Origin: an uncultured Acetobacteraceae bacterium
Lineage (GTDB): Bacteria; Pseudomonadota; Alphaproteobacteria; Acetobacterales; Acetobacteraceae
NCBI GenBank assembly: GCA_903907955.1
Contig: CAIVPZ010000107.1
Location: forward strand, 1 to 43,322
Direction of reading: 5' to 3'
DNA length: 43,322 nt
Made by a program: the position numbers and the translations under genes. Below the pieces are notes generated by a model. That model was not told the DNA's origin, did no database searches, and was given only the letters and a program-made list of their open reading frames with translations. Positions 1 to 11,303 of the stretch are shown piece by piece. The stretch's first letter is position 1, and each line of letters opens with the position of its first letter.

Positions 1-558
1 CGCGATCGGCGCGTAGACGAACAGCGACCACAGCACCATGAAGGCGCACAGCGCGGAGAATTTCAGCCGGTCGGCGAACGCGCCGGCGATCAGGGCCGGG
101 GTGATGATGGCAAACGTCATCTGGAACATCATGAACACGGTTTCGGGGATCGTGTTCGTCACCGCGACGTCGGTGCCGGCGGCGAGCACGAACGGATCGT
201 TCCAATGCTCGCCGATGCCGTTCAACAGCACGCGGGAGAAGTCGCCGAAATAGGGGGCAGTACTACCGGTGCCGGCGGTGAAGGCGATGCTGTAGCCGCC
301 CACCATCCACACCACGGTGACGATGCAGGTGATGATGAACGACTGCATCATGGTGGCCAGCACGTTCTTCTTGCGCACCATGCCGGCATAGAACAGGGCC
401 AGACCCGGCACGGTCATCAGCAGCACCAGGGCGGTGCTGGTCAGCATCCAGGCGGTGTCGCCGGAATCGATCTTCGGCGCCGCGTCATCGGCGAAGGCCG
501 GAAAAGTACACAGCAGAACCGGTAGCGCCCAACAGGAGCGCCGCAGCAGCGTTTTCAT
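1..558 (-). CDS. amtB: Ammonium transporter, N-terminal part (runs off the left edge)
   Basis: Amt/Mep/Rh-family ammonium channel of the inner membrane. The 186 visible codons start at the ATG complementary to 556-558. They encode a cleavable signal peptide of about 24 residues (MKTLLRRSCW... ending AFADD), as is usual for bacterial AmtB. Next come the family motifs LFYAGMVRKKNVLATMMQSF, VWMVGGYSIAF and FQMTFAIITPALIAGAFADR, which span the first transmembrane segments. The C-terminal two thirds lie outside the window. The gene sits 17 nt downstream of glnK on the same strand, the classic glnK-amtB pair in which GlnK plugs the channel when nitrogen is plentiful. Assignment is firm; the gene is cut only by the window edge. 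Confidence 0.95.
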   Translation of the reverse strand, partial: MKTLLRRSCWALPVLLCTFPAFADDAAPKIDSGDTAWMLTSTALVLLMTVPGLALFYAGMVRKKNVLATMMQSFIITCIVTVVWMVGGYSIAFTAGTGSTAPYFGDFSRVLLNGIGEHWNDPFVLAAGTDVAVTNTIPETVFMMFQMTFAIITPALIAGAFADRLKFSALCAFMVLWSLFVYAPIA

Positions 559-575
559 GCGGGTGGTATCCCTGA

Positions 576-1012
<437 letters not shown>

Positions 1013-1143
1013 CGATCACAAGTGCGACAAAATGCGGGGGAGCCGGACCGGAGGGCACAACAATTGCCTCCTGTTTGTGCAGTTTTGGAACAAAAGTAAC
1101 CGTTTTGTGCAGGCGCGAAGCAGTGATGCGCCCCTGCGCGCCT

Positions 1144-1219
1144 GGCGGGGCGTTGCCCCGCACCTCACCAGGGGCTTTGCCCCTGGACCCCACCAAGGGC
1201 CACAGGCCCCTGAAACCCA
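1144..1219 (+). repeat. Dispersed GC-rich triple-hairpin repeat, copy 1
   Basis: Three successive hairpins: 1145-1161 (GCGGGGCG/CCCCGC), 1169-1185 (CAGGGGC/GCCCCTG) and about 1197-1209 (GGGCC/GGCCC). They are joined by the spacer GGACCCC. The same layout with a CCCTGGACCC-like core recurs at 11304, 12714 (reverse), 17385 (reverse), 25661 (reverse), 27899 and 36413. It sits in the gap between glnK and the kdp operon, which otherwise holds no gene. Confidence 0.75.
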
Positions 1220-1351
1220 TGAATTGAGGAGTTGGGCCATGGAAGCCACTGCCCCTATGGGATTCCTATGCCCTGACCCGCACGCCTGACTCGCTTTCCC
1301 ATGCCACTGCAGCAATCTTGCAACACTGCGCGACAACCGCACGGAGCAGGC

Positions 1352-1435
1352 ATGCCCGACATCATCTTCCTGGCCGCCGGACTGCTCTTCTTCGCCCTGT
1401 GCCTGGCCTACGCCGCGCTCTGCGATCAGCTTTGA
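1352..1435 (+). CDS. 27-aa single-TM peptide leading the kdp operon
   Basis: Starts with ATG at 1352, after GGAGC, and ends at TGA 1433-1435, just 11 nt before kdpF. It is one hydrophobic segment (MPDIIFLAAGLLFFALCLAY) followed by AALCDQL. The length, single membrane span, ribosome-binding site and tight spacing to kdpF argue that it is translated as part of the operon. Small hydrophobic peptides ahead of kdpF are, to my recollection, seen in other proteobacterial kdp clusters, but I know of no assigned function. It could be a second KdpF-like stabilising peptide for KdpFABC; this is an inference from position and topology. Confidence 0.6.
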   Translation: MPDIIFLAAGLLFFALCLAYAALCDQL

Positions 1436-1446
1436 GGTTTCCCGCC

Positions 1447-1536
1447 ATGTTCCTGGATTATGTTCTGGGCAGCCTGGTAACCGCCATACTGCTCATCTAC
1501 CTGGTCTGGGCGTTGCTGCGCCCGGAACGATTCTGA
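1447..1536 (+). CDS. kdpF: Potassium-transporting ATPase KdpF peptide
   Basis: 29-aa membrane peptide whose sequence FLDYVLGSLVTAILLIYLVW followed by ALLRPERF is characteristic of KdpF. It has a single transmembrane helix and a basic C-terminus ending in the conserved RPERF. In the KdpFABC complex KdpF is a lipid-like stabiliser that packs against KdpA. It ends at TGA 1534-1536, 9 nt before the kdpA start. The start is the ATG at 1447. Confidence 0.93.
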   Translation: MFLDYVLGSLVTAILLIYLVWALLRPERF

Positions 1537-1545
1537 GGCGCCGCC

Positions 1546-3255
1546 ATGACAATCAACGGGTGGATCCAGATCGCGCTGTTCGTCGCGATCATCATCGCCA
1601 TCACCACCCCGGTCGGCGCCGTCCTGGCCGCCATTGCCGAGGGCCGGCACACTGTCCTTACGCCTGTGCTGGGTCCGGTCGAACGCGGCCTGTACCGGCT
1701 CGGCGGCATCGATCCGGCGCGCGAACAGAGCTGGATCGGTTACGCCGTCAGCATGCTGGCCTTCAAGCTGGCCGGTTTTATTCTTCTCTATGCAGTGCTG
1801 CGCCTGCATGGCTGGCTGCCCTTCAACCCGGCCGGCCAGCCCGCCGTGCCGCCCGATCTGTCGTTCAACACCGCGGTCAGCTTCCTCACCAATACCAACT
1901 GGCAGAGCTACGGCGGCGAGACGACGATGTCGTATTTCTCGCAGATGGCCGGTCTCACGGTGCAGAACTTTCTCTCCGCCGCCGCCGGAATTGCCATCGC
2001 CATGGCCTTCGTGCGCGGCTTCGCCCGGCGCTCGGCCGGCACGATCGGCAACTTCTGGGCCGATCTGGTGCGCATCACGCTGTATGTACTGCTGCCGTTT
2101 TCGCTGGTCATCGCGCTGGTATTCGTCTGGCAGGGCGTGCCGCAGACGCTCGGCCCATCCATCGATGCCACCACGCTGGAAGGCGCCGGACAGACCATCG
2201 CCCTCGGCCCGGTCGCCTCGCAGGAAGCGATCAAGCTGCTGGGCACCAATGGCGGCGGCTTCTTCAATGCCAACTCGGCGCACCCGTTCGAAAACCCGAC
2301 GGCGCTGACCAACCTGATCCAGCTCGTCGCCATCTTCACCCTCGGCGCCGGGCTGACCGCGATGTTCGGTCGCATGGTCGGCGACCGGCGGCAGGGCTGG
2401 GCGGTGTTCACCGCCATGGGCCTGCTGTTCCTCGCCGGCGTGGCCATCGCCTACTGGTCGGAAGCCCAGGGCAACCCGCTGCTGACCGCGCTCGGCGTCG
2501 ATCCGTCGCAGGGCAACATGGAAGGCAAGGAAGTCCGTTTCGGCGCGGCGCTGAGCGCGCTGTTCGCCACCGTCACCACCGATGCCTCCTGCGGCGCGGT
2601 GAACGCCATGCACGAGAGTTTCCTGCCGCTCGGCGGCGCGGTGCCGCTGGTCAACATGATGCTGGGCGAGATCATCTATGGCGGCGTCGGCTCCGGCCTG
2701 TACGGTTTCCTGCTGTTCGCCATCGTCGCCGTGTTCGTCGCCGGGCTGATGGTCGGGCGCACCCCGGAATATCTCGGCAAGAAGATCGAGGCGAAGGAGG
2801 TGAAGATGACCATGCTGGCCATCCTGTGCCTGCCGCTCGCCATGCTGGGCTTCACCGCGGTGGCGGTCGTGCTGCCCGGCCCGGTGGCGGCGATTTCCGC
2901 CAGCGGGCCGCACGGCTTCACCGAGGCGCTGTATGCCTATGTCTCGGGCGCCGCCAACAACGGCAGCGCCTTCGCCGGACTGTCGGCCAACACGCTTTGG
3001 TGGAACACCTCGCTCGGCTTCGACATGCTGATCGGGCGCTTCTTCGTCATCATCCCGGCGCTGGCCATCGCCGGGTCGCTGGCGGCGAAGAAAACCGTGC
3101 CGCCATCCTCCGGCACCTTCCCCACCGACGGACCGCTGTTCGTCCTCCTGGTCGCCGGCGTCATCCTGATCGTCGGCGGCCTGACCTTCTTCCCCGCCCT
3201 GGCGCTGGGCCCCATCGTCGAGCACCTCGCGATGGTCGCCGGCACGACCTGGTGA
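1546..3255 (+). CDS. kdpA: Potassium-transporting ATPase subunit A (K+ channel-like subunit)
   Basis: 569-aa polytopic membrane subunit that selects and takes up K+ in the high-affinity KdpFABC pump. All four selectivity-filter repeats are intact: [10 protein letters not shown] near residue 116, [19 protein letters not shown] near 233, [16 protein letters not shown] near 344 and [13 protein letters not shown] near 468. The length is normal for the family. The ATG at 1546 follows kdpF by 9 nt and kdpB starts 7 nt after the stop. Nothing suggests damage, so the transporter half of this operon looks functional. Confidence 0.97.
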   Translation: MTINGWIQIALFVAIIIAITTPVGAVLAAIAEGRHTVLTPVLGPVERGLYRLGGIDPAREQSWIGYAVSMLAFKLAGFILLYAVLRLHGWLPFNPAGQPAVPPDLSFNTAVSFLTNTNWQSYGGETTMSYFSQMAGLTVQNFLSAAAGIAIAMAFVRGFARRSAGTIGNFWADLVRITLYVLLPFSLVIALVFVWQGVPQTLGPSIDATTLEGAGQTIALGPVASQEAIKLLGTNGGGFFNANSAHPFENPTALTNLIQLVAIFTLGAGLTAMFGRMVGDRRQGWAVFTAMGLLFLAGVAIAYWSEAQGNPLLTALGVDPSQGNMEGKEVRFGAALSALFATVTTDASCGAVNAMHESFLPLGGAVPLVNMMLGEIIYGGVGSGLYGFLLFAIVAVFVAGLMVGRTPEYLGKKIEAKEVKMTMLAILCLPLAMLGFTAVAVVLPGPVAAISASGPHGFTEALYAYVSGAANNGSAFAGLSANTLWWNTSLGFDMLIGRFFVIIPALAIAGSLAAKKTVPPSSGTFPTDGPLFVLLVAGVILIVGGLTFFPALALGPIVEHLAMVAGTTW

Positions 3256-3262
3256 GGCCCCC

Positions 3263-5362
<2,100 letters not shown>

Positions 5363-5387
5363 AATTACCCCGCGAGGAGGTCCGCCC

Positions 5388-5987
5388 ATGCTGCGCGAAA
5401 TCCGTCCCGCCGTCACCATCCTGCTGGCGCTGACCGTGCTCACCGGCGTGGCATATCCGTTGCTCGTCACCGGCATCGCGCAGGCGGTGTTTCCGCATCA
5501 GGCCAATGGCAGCCTGATCGAGCGCGATGGCCGCGTGATCGGCTCGGCGCTGCTCGGCCAGAACTTCTCCACCCCGCGCTACTTCCATGGCCGCCCGTCC
5601 GCGACCACCGATACCGACCCGAACGACGCCACGAAAACCATCCCGGCGCCGTACAACGCGGCCAACTCGTCCGGCTCCAACCTGGCGCCGACCGCCAGGG
5701 CGCTGGTCGATCGGGTGCAGATGGATGTCACGGCCCTGCGGCGGGAAGCCCCCGGCGCGCCGGTCCCGGCCGATCTGGTCACCACCTCGGCCAGCGGCCT
5801 CGACCCGGACATCTCGCCGGCGGCGGCCCTGCTGCAGGTCGGGCGCGTCGCGGCGGCGCGCGGCCTGCCGCAGGCGCGGGTGCGGGCGCTGGTGCAGCGA
5901 TCCGTCGCGCAGCGCACCCTCGGCGTGCTGGGCGAACCGCGGGTCAACGTGCTGGCGCTGAACCTCGCGCTGGACGCGCTGCAATAG
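5388..5987 (+). CDS. kdpC: Potassium-transporting ATPase subunit C
   Basis: 199-aa single-span periplasmic subunit of KdpFABC. An N-terminal transmembrane helix ([20 protein letters not shown]) precedes a periplasmic domain. That domain carries family motifs such as [34 protein letters not shown] and [16 protein letters not shown]. The C-terminus [13 protein letters not shown] is standard. The ATG at 5388 is preceded by GAGGAGG. The gene is of normal length and lies 12 nt before kdpD. Confidence 0.97.
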   Translation: MLREIRPAVTILLALTVLTGVAYPLLVTGIAQAVFPHQANGSLIERDGRVIGSALLGQNFSTPRYFHGRPSATTDTDPNDATKTIPAPYNAANSSGSNLAPTARALVDRVQMDVTALRREAPGAPVPADLVTTSASGLDPDISPAAALLQVGRVAAARGLPQARVRALVQRSVAQRTLGVLGEPRVNVLALNLALDALQ

Positions 5988-5999
5988 CTGACCCAGGCC

Positions 6000-8750
6000 A
6001 TGCCGGACCACGACCGCCGCCCCTCGCCGGAAGCCCTGCTGAAGCAAGCCGCCCGCGAGTCCGGCCGCGGGCGGCTGAAGATTTTCCTCGGCGCCGCCCC
6101 CGGCGTGGGCAAGACCTACGAAATGCTCGCCAGCGCCCAGGCGCGCCGGCGCGAGGGGACCGACATCGTCGTCGGCATCGTCGAGACGCATGGCCGCGCC
6201 GAAACCGCCGCCCTGCTGGAAGGGCTGGAGGTGCTGCCCCGCCGCCGGCTCGACCACCGGGGAAACCCGCTGGAGGAGATGGATCTCGACGGCCTGCTCG
6301 CCCGCCGCCCGGCGCTCGCCCTGGTCGATGAACTCGCGCACAGCAACGCCCCGGGCAGCCGCCACCCGAAGCGCTACATGGACGTGGACGAATTGCTGGA
6401 AGCCGGCATCGATGTCTGGACCACGCTGAACATCCAGCACGTCGAAAGCCTCAACGACGTGGTCGCCCGCATCACCCGCATCCGCGTGCGCGAGACGGTG
6501 CCGGACGGCGTGCTCGACCGCGCCGATGAAATCGAGGTGGTGGACCTCACCCCCGACGACCTGATGCAGCGGCTGCGCGAGGGCCGCGTATATGTGCCGC
6601 ACACCGCGGCGCGGGCGCTGGAGCATTATTTCTCCCCGGGCAACCTGACCGCGCTGCGCGAACTGGCGCTGCAGCGCACCGCGCAGCTCGTGGACGCGCA
6701 ACTGCTCGACCACATGCGGGCGCATGCCATCAGCGGCCCGTGGCCGGCCGGCGAGCGCGTGCTGGTGGCGGTCGGCGGAACCGGCGGCGGGGCGGCGCTG
6801 GTGCGCTACGGCCGCCGCGTCGCCGAGCGGCTGCGCGCGCCCTGGACGGTGCTGCATGTCGAAACCGCCGCCCGCGCCGAATTGTCCGAAGCCTCCCGCA
6901 CCGGCATCGCCGACACGCTGCGCCTGGCCGAGCGGCTGGGCGCCGAGGCGGTGACCATCCCCGGCCGCGACGTGCCGGGCGACATCTTGGCCTATGCCCG
7001 CGAGCGCAATTTTTCCCACCTGATGATCGGCAGGCCGGTGCGGGCCGGTCCGTTCGCATGGCTGCGCGGCAGCGTCACCACCGCGCTGATCACGCGCGCC
7101 GGCGACATTCCGGTGCATGTGGTCGGCAGCAGCGCCCACCAGGCGGCGCGCGCGGCGGCCCCGCCGGCGGGGCGGGAAGTGTCGGCCTGGCCGTATGTCG
7201 CCAGCACCGGCATCGTGGCCGCCGCCGTGCTGATTGGGTTCGGGTTGCAGCTTGTGCTGACGGTCGGCAACATTTCGATGCTGTTCCTCACCGCGGTGCT
7301 GGTCGCGGCCGCCACCTTCGGCCTGTTGCCGTCGCTGTATGCCTGCCTGGTCAGCCTGCTGGCCTACAACTTCTTCTTCCTGCCGCCGCTGTACACCTTC
7401 ACCATCGCCGACCCCGAGAACGTGGTCGCGCTGGTCTTCTTCCTGATCGCCGCCCTGATCGCCAGCAACCTTGCCGCCGGCATGCGCGCCCAGGCGCTGG
7501 CGGCGCGCGGCCGGGCGGGCACCACCGAGGAGCTTTACCGTTTCAGCCGCAAGCTGGCCGGCATCCTCGACATGGACGACCTGCTCTGGGCCACCGCCTA
7601 CCAGGTCGCGACCATGCTGAAGCTGCGCGTGGTGCTGCTGCTGCCGGAGGAGGATCGCGACGGCGGGCGCGGCGGCGGCGGCATCGCCGTGCGGGCCGGC
7701 TACCCGCCCGAGGACGCGCTCGACCCGGCCGACCTGGCCGCCGCCATGTGGTGCTGGAAGAACAACCGCGAGGCCGGGCGCGGCGCCGACACGCTGCCCG
7801 GCGCGCCCCGCCTGTTCCTGCCGCTGCGCACCGCCAGCGGCCCGGTCGGCGTGCTCGGCATCGACCGCGAGGGCGCCAAGCCCGACGCCATCCGCCCCCT
7901 GCTCGCCCCCGACCAGCGCCGCCTGCTCGACGCGCTGGCCGATCAGGCGGCGGTGGCGATCGAACGGATCAACCTCGCCGCCGACGTGGACCGCTCCCGC
8001 CTGCTGGCCGAAACCCAGCGGCTGCGCGCGCTGCTGCTGACCTCGATCGCGCACGACCTGCGCACCCCGCTCGCCGCCATCCTCGGCGCCGCGACCGGGC
8101 TGGAAAGCTGCCACGCGCTGCTCGACGAGGCCGGGCGGCGCGACCTGCTCGCCACCATCCGTGACGAGGCCGAGCGGCTGAACCGCTTCGTCGGCAACCT
8201 GCTGGACATGACCCGGCTGGAATCCGGGGCGCTGGCGCCGCGCATGGAAGCGGCTGATCTCGGCGAGATGGTGGGCGCGGCGCTGGCCCGCGCCGGCCGC
8301 GTGCTGGCCGACCACCGGGTGGAGATGGACCTCGCCCCCGACCTGCCGCTGCTGAAGATCGACCCGGTGCTGTTCGAGCAGGTGCTGTTCAACCTGCTCG
8401 ACAACGCGGCGAAATACGCCCCCGAGGGCAGCGCCGTGCTGCTGCGCGCCTGGCACGAAAAGCCGCCCGGACGGACCGGCCACGGCATGGACGGGCTGGT
8501 GCGGCTGCAGGTGATCGACGAAGGACCGGGACTGCCGGAGGACGCGCTCGAACGGGTGTTCGACAAGTTCCGCCGCATTCCCGGCGGCGACCGCCAGCGC
8601 GCCGGCACCGGCCTCGGGCTGGCGATCTGCCGCGGCTTCGTCGAGGCGATGGGCGGCAGCGTGGCCGCCGCCAACCGGCGCGACCGCTCCGGCGCGGTGT
8701 TCACCGTGACCCTGCCGGCCCGCCCCGCCGACGCGGAGCCCGCGGCGTGA
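6000..8750 (+). CDS. kdpD: Osmosensitive K+ channel histidine kinase KdpD
   Basis: 916-aa sensor kinase for potassium limitation. Domains in order: the KdpD N-terminal domain with Walker A G31AAPGVGKT39; a universal-stress-like domain to about residue 375; four transmembrane helices (DUF4118, about 398-500, with FFFLPPLYTFTI); a GAF-like region; HisKA with the phospho-acceptor His at about 685 in SIAHDLRTPLA; and a HATPase with NLLDNAAKYAP, DEGPGLP and [15 protein letters not shown]. All catalytic motifs look intact. Its stop overlaps the GTG start of the kdpE remnant (GTGA), so the two were translationally coupled. Its usual partner KdpE is broken here, so its present output is unclear. Confidence 0.96.
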   Translation: MPDHDRRPSPEALLKQAARESGRGRLKIFLGAAPGVGKTYEMLASAQARRREGTDIVVGIVETHGRAETAALLEGLEVLPRRRLDHRGNPLEEMDLDGLLARRPALALVDELAHSNAPGSRHPKRYMDVDELLEAGIDVWTTLNIQHVESLNDVVARITRIRVRETVPDGVLDRADEIEVVDLTPDDLMQRLREGRVYVPHTAARALEHYFSPGNLTALRELALQRTAQLVDAQLLDHMRAHAISGPWPAGERVLVAVGGTGGGAALVRYGRRVAERLRAPWTVLHVETAARAELSEASRTGIADTLRLAERLGAEAVTIPGRDVPGDILAYARERNFSHLMIGRPVRAGPFAWLRGSVTTALITRAGDIPVHVVGSSAHQAARAAAPPAGREVSAWPYVASTGIVAAAVLIGFGLQLVLTVGNISMLFLTAVLVAAATFGLLPSLYACLVSLLAYNFFFLPPLYTFTIADPENVVALVFFLIAALIASNLAAGMRAQALAARGRAGTTEELYRFSRKLAGILDMDDLLWATAYQVATMLKLRVVLLLPEEDRDGGRGGGGIAVRAGYPPEDALDPADLAAAMWCWKNNREAGRGADTLPGAPRLFLPLRTASGPVGVLGIDREGAKPDAIRPLLAPDQRRLLDALADQAAVAIERINLAADVDRSRLLAETQRLRALLLTSIAHDLRTPLAAILGAATGLESCHALLDEAGRRDLLATIRDEAERLNRFVGNLLDMTRLESGALAPRMEAADLGEMVGAALARAGRVLADHRVEMDLAPDLPLLKIDPVLFEQVLFNLLDNAAKYAPEGSAVLLRAWHEKPPGRTGHGMDGLVRLQVIDEGPGLPEDALERVFDKFRRIPGGDRQRAGTGLGLAICRGFVEAMGGSVAAANRRDRSGAVFTVTLPARPADAEPAA

Positions 8751-9155
8751 CCGGGCAGAGCGTGCTGATCGTCGATGACGAGCCGGCCATCCGGCGCCTG
8801 CTGCGCACCAGTCTCGGCGCCCAGGGCTACCGCACGCTGGAAGCCGCCACCGCCGCCGAGGCGCTGGCCCGCATCGCCGCCGACCGGCCGGATGTGGTCA
8901 TCCTCGACCTCGGCCTGCCCGACCGCGACGGGCTGGAGGTGATCCGCGCCGTGCGCACCGGCAACGCCGTGCCGATCGTCGTGCTCACCTCGCGCGAGTC
9001 GGCCGCCTGTGGGGCGCCGGGGGCGACGTGCAGCAATTGCGGGTGTATGTGCCGCAGATCCGCCAGAAGATCGGGCAGACCCGGAACGGCCGCGCCATAT
9101 CCTCACCGAAACCGGGGTCGGCTGCCGCCTCGCCGAGCAGGAGACGCCGCCATGA
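8747..9155 (+). pseudogene. kdpE: kdpE response regulator remnant (internal deletion plus frame changes)
   Basis: Starts at GTG 8747 with a good receiver N-terminus: SVLIVDDEP, phospho-acceptor D54 in VVILDLGLPDRDG, and PIVVLTSRE to residue 84. Directly after this, in another frame from about 9004, lies a KdpE C-terminus: RLWGAGGDVQQLRVYVPQIR, the recognition-helix end of an OmpR-type winged helix. From about 9078 a third frame gives DPERPRHILTETGVGCRLAE and stops at 9153-9155. The alpha4-beta5-alpha5 half of the receiver and most of the DNA-binding domain, about 100 codons, are missing. The ancestral stop overlaps the ATG of the next gene (ATGA), the expected operon joint. No functional KdpE can come from this copy. 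In the first frame the remnant stays open into the EIIA gene as a 286-codon ORF (8747-9607). Confidence 0.85.
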
Positions 9156-9607
9156 CGCTCGCCGCAATGGCGCTCGACGCGCTGATCCCGCCGGGCCACG
9201 TGCTCGACCGGCTGCGCGCGCCCGACAAGACCGCGCTGCTGAACGCGCTGGCGCGGGCGGCCGGTGAGTCGCTCGGCCTGCCGCCGGCCGGGATCGCCGC
9301 CGCGCTGGCCGCGCGCGAGGCGCTCGGCTCGACCGGCATCGGCGGCGGCATCGCGGTGCCGCATGCCAGGATCGCCGCGCTGTCCGCCCCGGCCGGGTTT
9401 CTCGCCCGGCTGGACCGCCCGGTTGCTTTCGACGCGGTGGACGGGCGGCCGGTTGACCTGGTGTTCCTGTTGCTCAGCCCGGCGACGGATGCGGACCATC
9501 TGCGCGCGCTCGCCGCGGTGTCGCGACGGTTGCGCCGGCCGGAGGTGGCCGAAGCCATGCGCACCGCCCCCCCTGCCGCCTTGCGCGCGGCCCTGCTGGG
9601 AGCCTGA
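9152..9607 (+). CDS. PTS EIIA (fructose/nitrogen, PtsN-like) protein in the kdp operon
   Basis: 151-aa cytoplasmic EIIA domain of the PtsN/fructose type, with the phosphorylatable histidine H71 in GIGGGIAVPHARI and the family segment PVDLVFLLLSPATDADHLRALAAVSRRLRRPEV. The ATG at 9152 has an AGGAG 8 nt upstream and overlaps the old kdpE stop, so independent translation is likely. The first frame of the kdpE remnant is also continuous with it, so a receiver-EIIA fusion of 286 residues is formally possible. In E. coli, unphosphorylated EIIA(Ntr) binds KdpD and TrkA and controls K+ uptake, which makes its place here meaningful. A role in tuning KdpD or the pump is inferred. Confidence 0.85.
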   Translation: MTLAAMALDALIPPGHVLDRLRAPDKTALLNALARAAGESLGLPPAGIAAALAAREALGSTGIGGGIAVPHARIAALSAPAGFLARLDRPVAFDAVDGRPVDLVFLLLSPATDADHLRALAAVSRRLRRPEVAEAMRTAPPAALRAALLGA

Positions 9608-9609
9608 CG

Positions 9610-9783
9610 ATGGACCCGTTCCGCCAGTTGCAGGTGCTCAGCCTGCTGACCCTGGCGCTGCTGATCGCGCCGGCGGTGATGCCGCCGCTGCGCCGCTACG
9701 GCGGCCGCCTGCGCTTCGCGGCGTTGGTACTGTATCTTGTCGGCGGCCTGGCCGTCTTTGCCAAATGGCAGCTCGGCGGCTGA
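9610..9783 (+). CDS. 57-aa two-helix membrane protein at the end of the kdp operon
   Basis: ATG at 9610, two bases after the EIIA stop; TGA at 9781-9783. Two hydrophobic stretches (VLSLLTLALLIAPAVMP and FAALVLYLVGGLAVF) are separated by a basic loop RRYGGRLR, predicting a small inner-membrane hairpin. I do not recognise a named family. Tight coupling to the EIIA and kdp genes suggests a role with the pump or sensor, but that is inference from position. Confidence 0.65.
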   Translation: MDPFRQLQVLSLLTLALLIAPAVMPPLRRYGGRLRFAALVLYLVGGLAVFAKWQLGG

Positions 9784-10093
9784 ATTGCATGCAGGCGCAA
9801 CGAAAACGCACCCGTACTGCCTGCCGCCGCGAGATCCACCCTTCCCGCTGCGCCGCGGCGGCGAACAGGCCCGCCAGCAGGGTCGCCAGTACTGCGTTTC
9901 GCATTCGTGTTCCCCTCCCGGTTCCGGGCGTGCAGCCGCATCCGGACCGCTCACGCCTTCGTGCACATGGCAAGAAGTTCATCCCTTGGCAGGGGTTTCG
10001 GCAACCGCCGGTTGCCGCGCGGCTTCGGCGGCGACGCGGCGAAACCACCGTGCTAACCGATACCCAGCCCGACACGCCCACGGAGACCGCGGC
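9784..10093. other. Intergenic region between the kdp operon and ackA
   Basis: About 310 nt without a convincing gene. A minus-strand frame starting near 9903 begins like a signal peptide (MRNAVLATLLAGLFAAAA) but continues as Arg-rich out-of-frame sequence, so it is not called. No clear terminator or promoter was found. Confidence 0.5.
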
Positions 10094-11293
10094 ATGACCC
10101 GCCACCTGATCACCCTGAATTCCGGCTCGTCGTCGATCAAGTTCTCGCTCTACGAGGCCGATGGCGGGCTGAACGCGCTCGCCATCGGGGTGATCGAAAT
10201 GGTCGGCCCCGGCGGGCGGCTGGTGGTGCGCGACGGTGCCGGCACCGTCACCCACGAGGAACACTGGGACGAACCGCTCGGCCCGTCCTTCCACACCTGC
10301 GCCTTCCAGCGCGTGCTCGCCTGGCGGCAGCGCGCCTTCCCCGACATCAACGTCGTCGCCGCCGGCCATCGGGTGGTGCATGGCGGGGCGCGATTCCGCG
10401 AGTCGGTCATCATCTCCGACGCGGTGGTGGAGGAGCTGAAAACCTTCATCCCGCTGGCGCCGCTGCACCAGCCGCACAACCTTGCCGGCATCCGCGGCGC
10501 GCGCGAAGCCTGGCCGCACGTGACCCAGGTGGCCTGCTTCGACACCGCCTTCCATTTCGGCCACGCCTTCGTGCACCAGACCTACGCCCTGCCCCGCACC
10601 CTGTTCGACGAGGGCGTGCGCCGCTACGGCTTCCACGGCCTGTCCTACGAATACGTCGTCCGCCGCCTGCGCGAGATCGCCCCGCAGCACGCCGAGGGGC
10701 GGCTGATCGCCGCCCATCTGGGCAACGGGGCATCGATGTGCGCCATCCGCGGCGGCCGCTCGATCTCCAGCACCATGGGATTCTCGGCGGTCGAAGGCCT
10801 GCCGATGGGCACCCGCACCGGCTCGCTCGATCCCGCCGTGGTGCTGTACCTGATCCAGCAGAAGGGCCTGGAGCCGCAGGCGGTGGCCGACATCCTCTAC
10901 CGCCAGTCCGGACTGCGCGGCATCTCCGGCTTCTCGCAGGACATGCGTGAACTGCTGGCCTCGCCGCGGCCGGAAGCGACCCAGGCGGTGGAGTATTTCG
11001 TCGCCCGCATCCGCCACGAGACCGGCGCGCTGGCGGCCGACCTGAAGGGCGTGGACACGCTGACCTTCTCCGGCGGCATCGGCGAACACGCCTGGCAGGT
11101 GCGCGAACGGGTGCTGGAAGGGCTGGAATGGCTGGGCGTGTCGCTGGACCGCGCCGCCAACCGGGCCGGGGCGGCGGTGATCTCGGCGGCGCAGTCGCGG
11201 GTGAAGGTGTTCATCGTGCCGACCGATGAGGAGGGCATGATCGCGCGGCATACGCTTGATCTGCTGGATCGGATGGGGGCATTGCAGGCGTGA
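10094..11293 (+). CDS. ackA: Acetate kinase
   Basis: 399-aa ASKHA-fold kinase interconverting acetate + ATP and acetyl phosphate + ADP. The N-terminal phosphate-binding motif LITLNSGSSSIKFSLYE, the substrate motif AGHRVVHGG, the FDTAFH region, the second signature RRYGFHGLSYEYV, AHLGNGASMCAIRGGRS-(I)-STMGFS and the C-terminal FSGGIGEHAWQVRE with PTDEEGMIARHT are all present. Length is normal. No phosphotransacetylase or phosphoketolase gene is adjacent. A strong double hairpin (repeat copy 2) directly follows the stop and probably terminates transcription. Confidence 0.96.
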   Translation: MTRHLITLNSGSSSIKFSLYEADGGLNALAIGVIEMVGPGGRLVVRDGAGTVTHEEHWDEPLGPSFHTCAFQRVLAWRQRAFPDINVVAAGHRVVHGGARFRESVIISDAVVEELKTFIPLAPLHQPHNLAGIRGAREAWPHVTQVACFDTAFHFGHAFVHQTYALPRTLFDEGVRRYGFHGLSYEYVVRRLREIAPQHAEGRLIAAHLGNGASMCAIRGGRSISSTMGFSAVEGLPMGTRTGSLDPAVVLYLIQQKGLEPQAVADILYRQSGLRGISGFSQDMRELLASPRPEATQAVEYFVARIRHETGALAADLKGVDTLTFSGGIGEHAWQVRERVLEGLEWLGVSLDRAANRAGAAVISAAQSRVKVFIVPTDEEGMIARHTLDLLDRMGALQA

Positions 11294-11303
11294 GCAAGCA
11301 AGG

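Noticed and set aside
1072-1112. Two TTTGTGCAG words as a possible NtrC site near glnK
   Set aside because: They are direct repeats, not the inverted TGCAC-N-GTGCA dyad expected for NtrC.
9696-9941. Minus-strand ORFs in the kdp-ackA gap with a signal-peptide-like start
   Set aside because: After the first 18 residues the sequence is Arg-rich shadow, and there is no downstream domain or operon partner.
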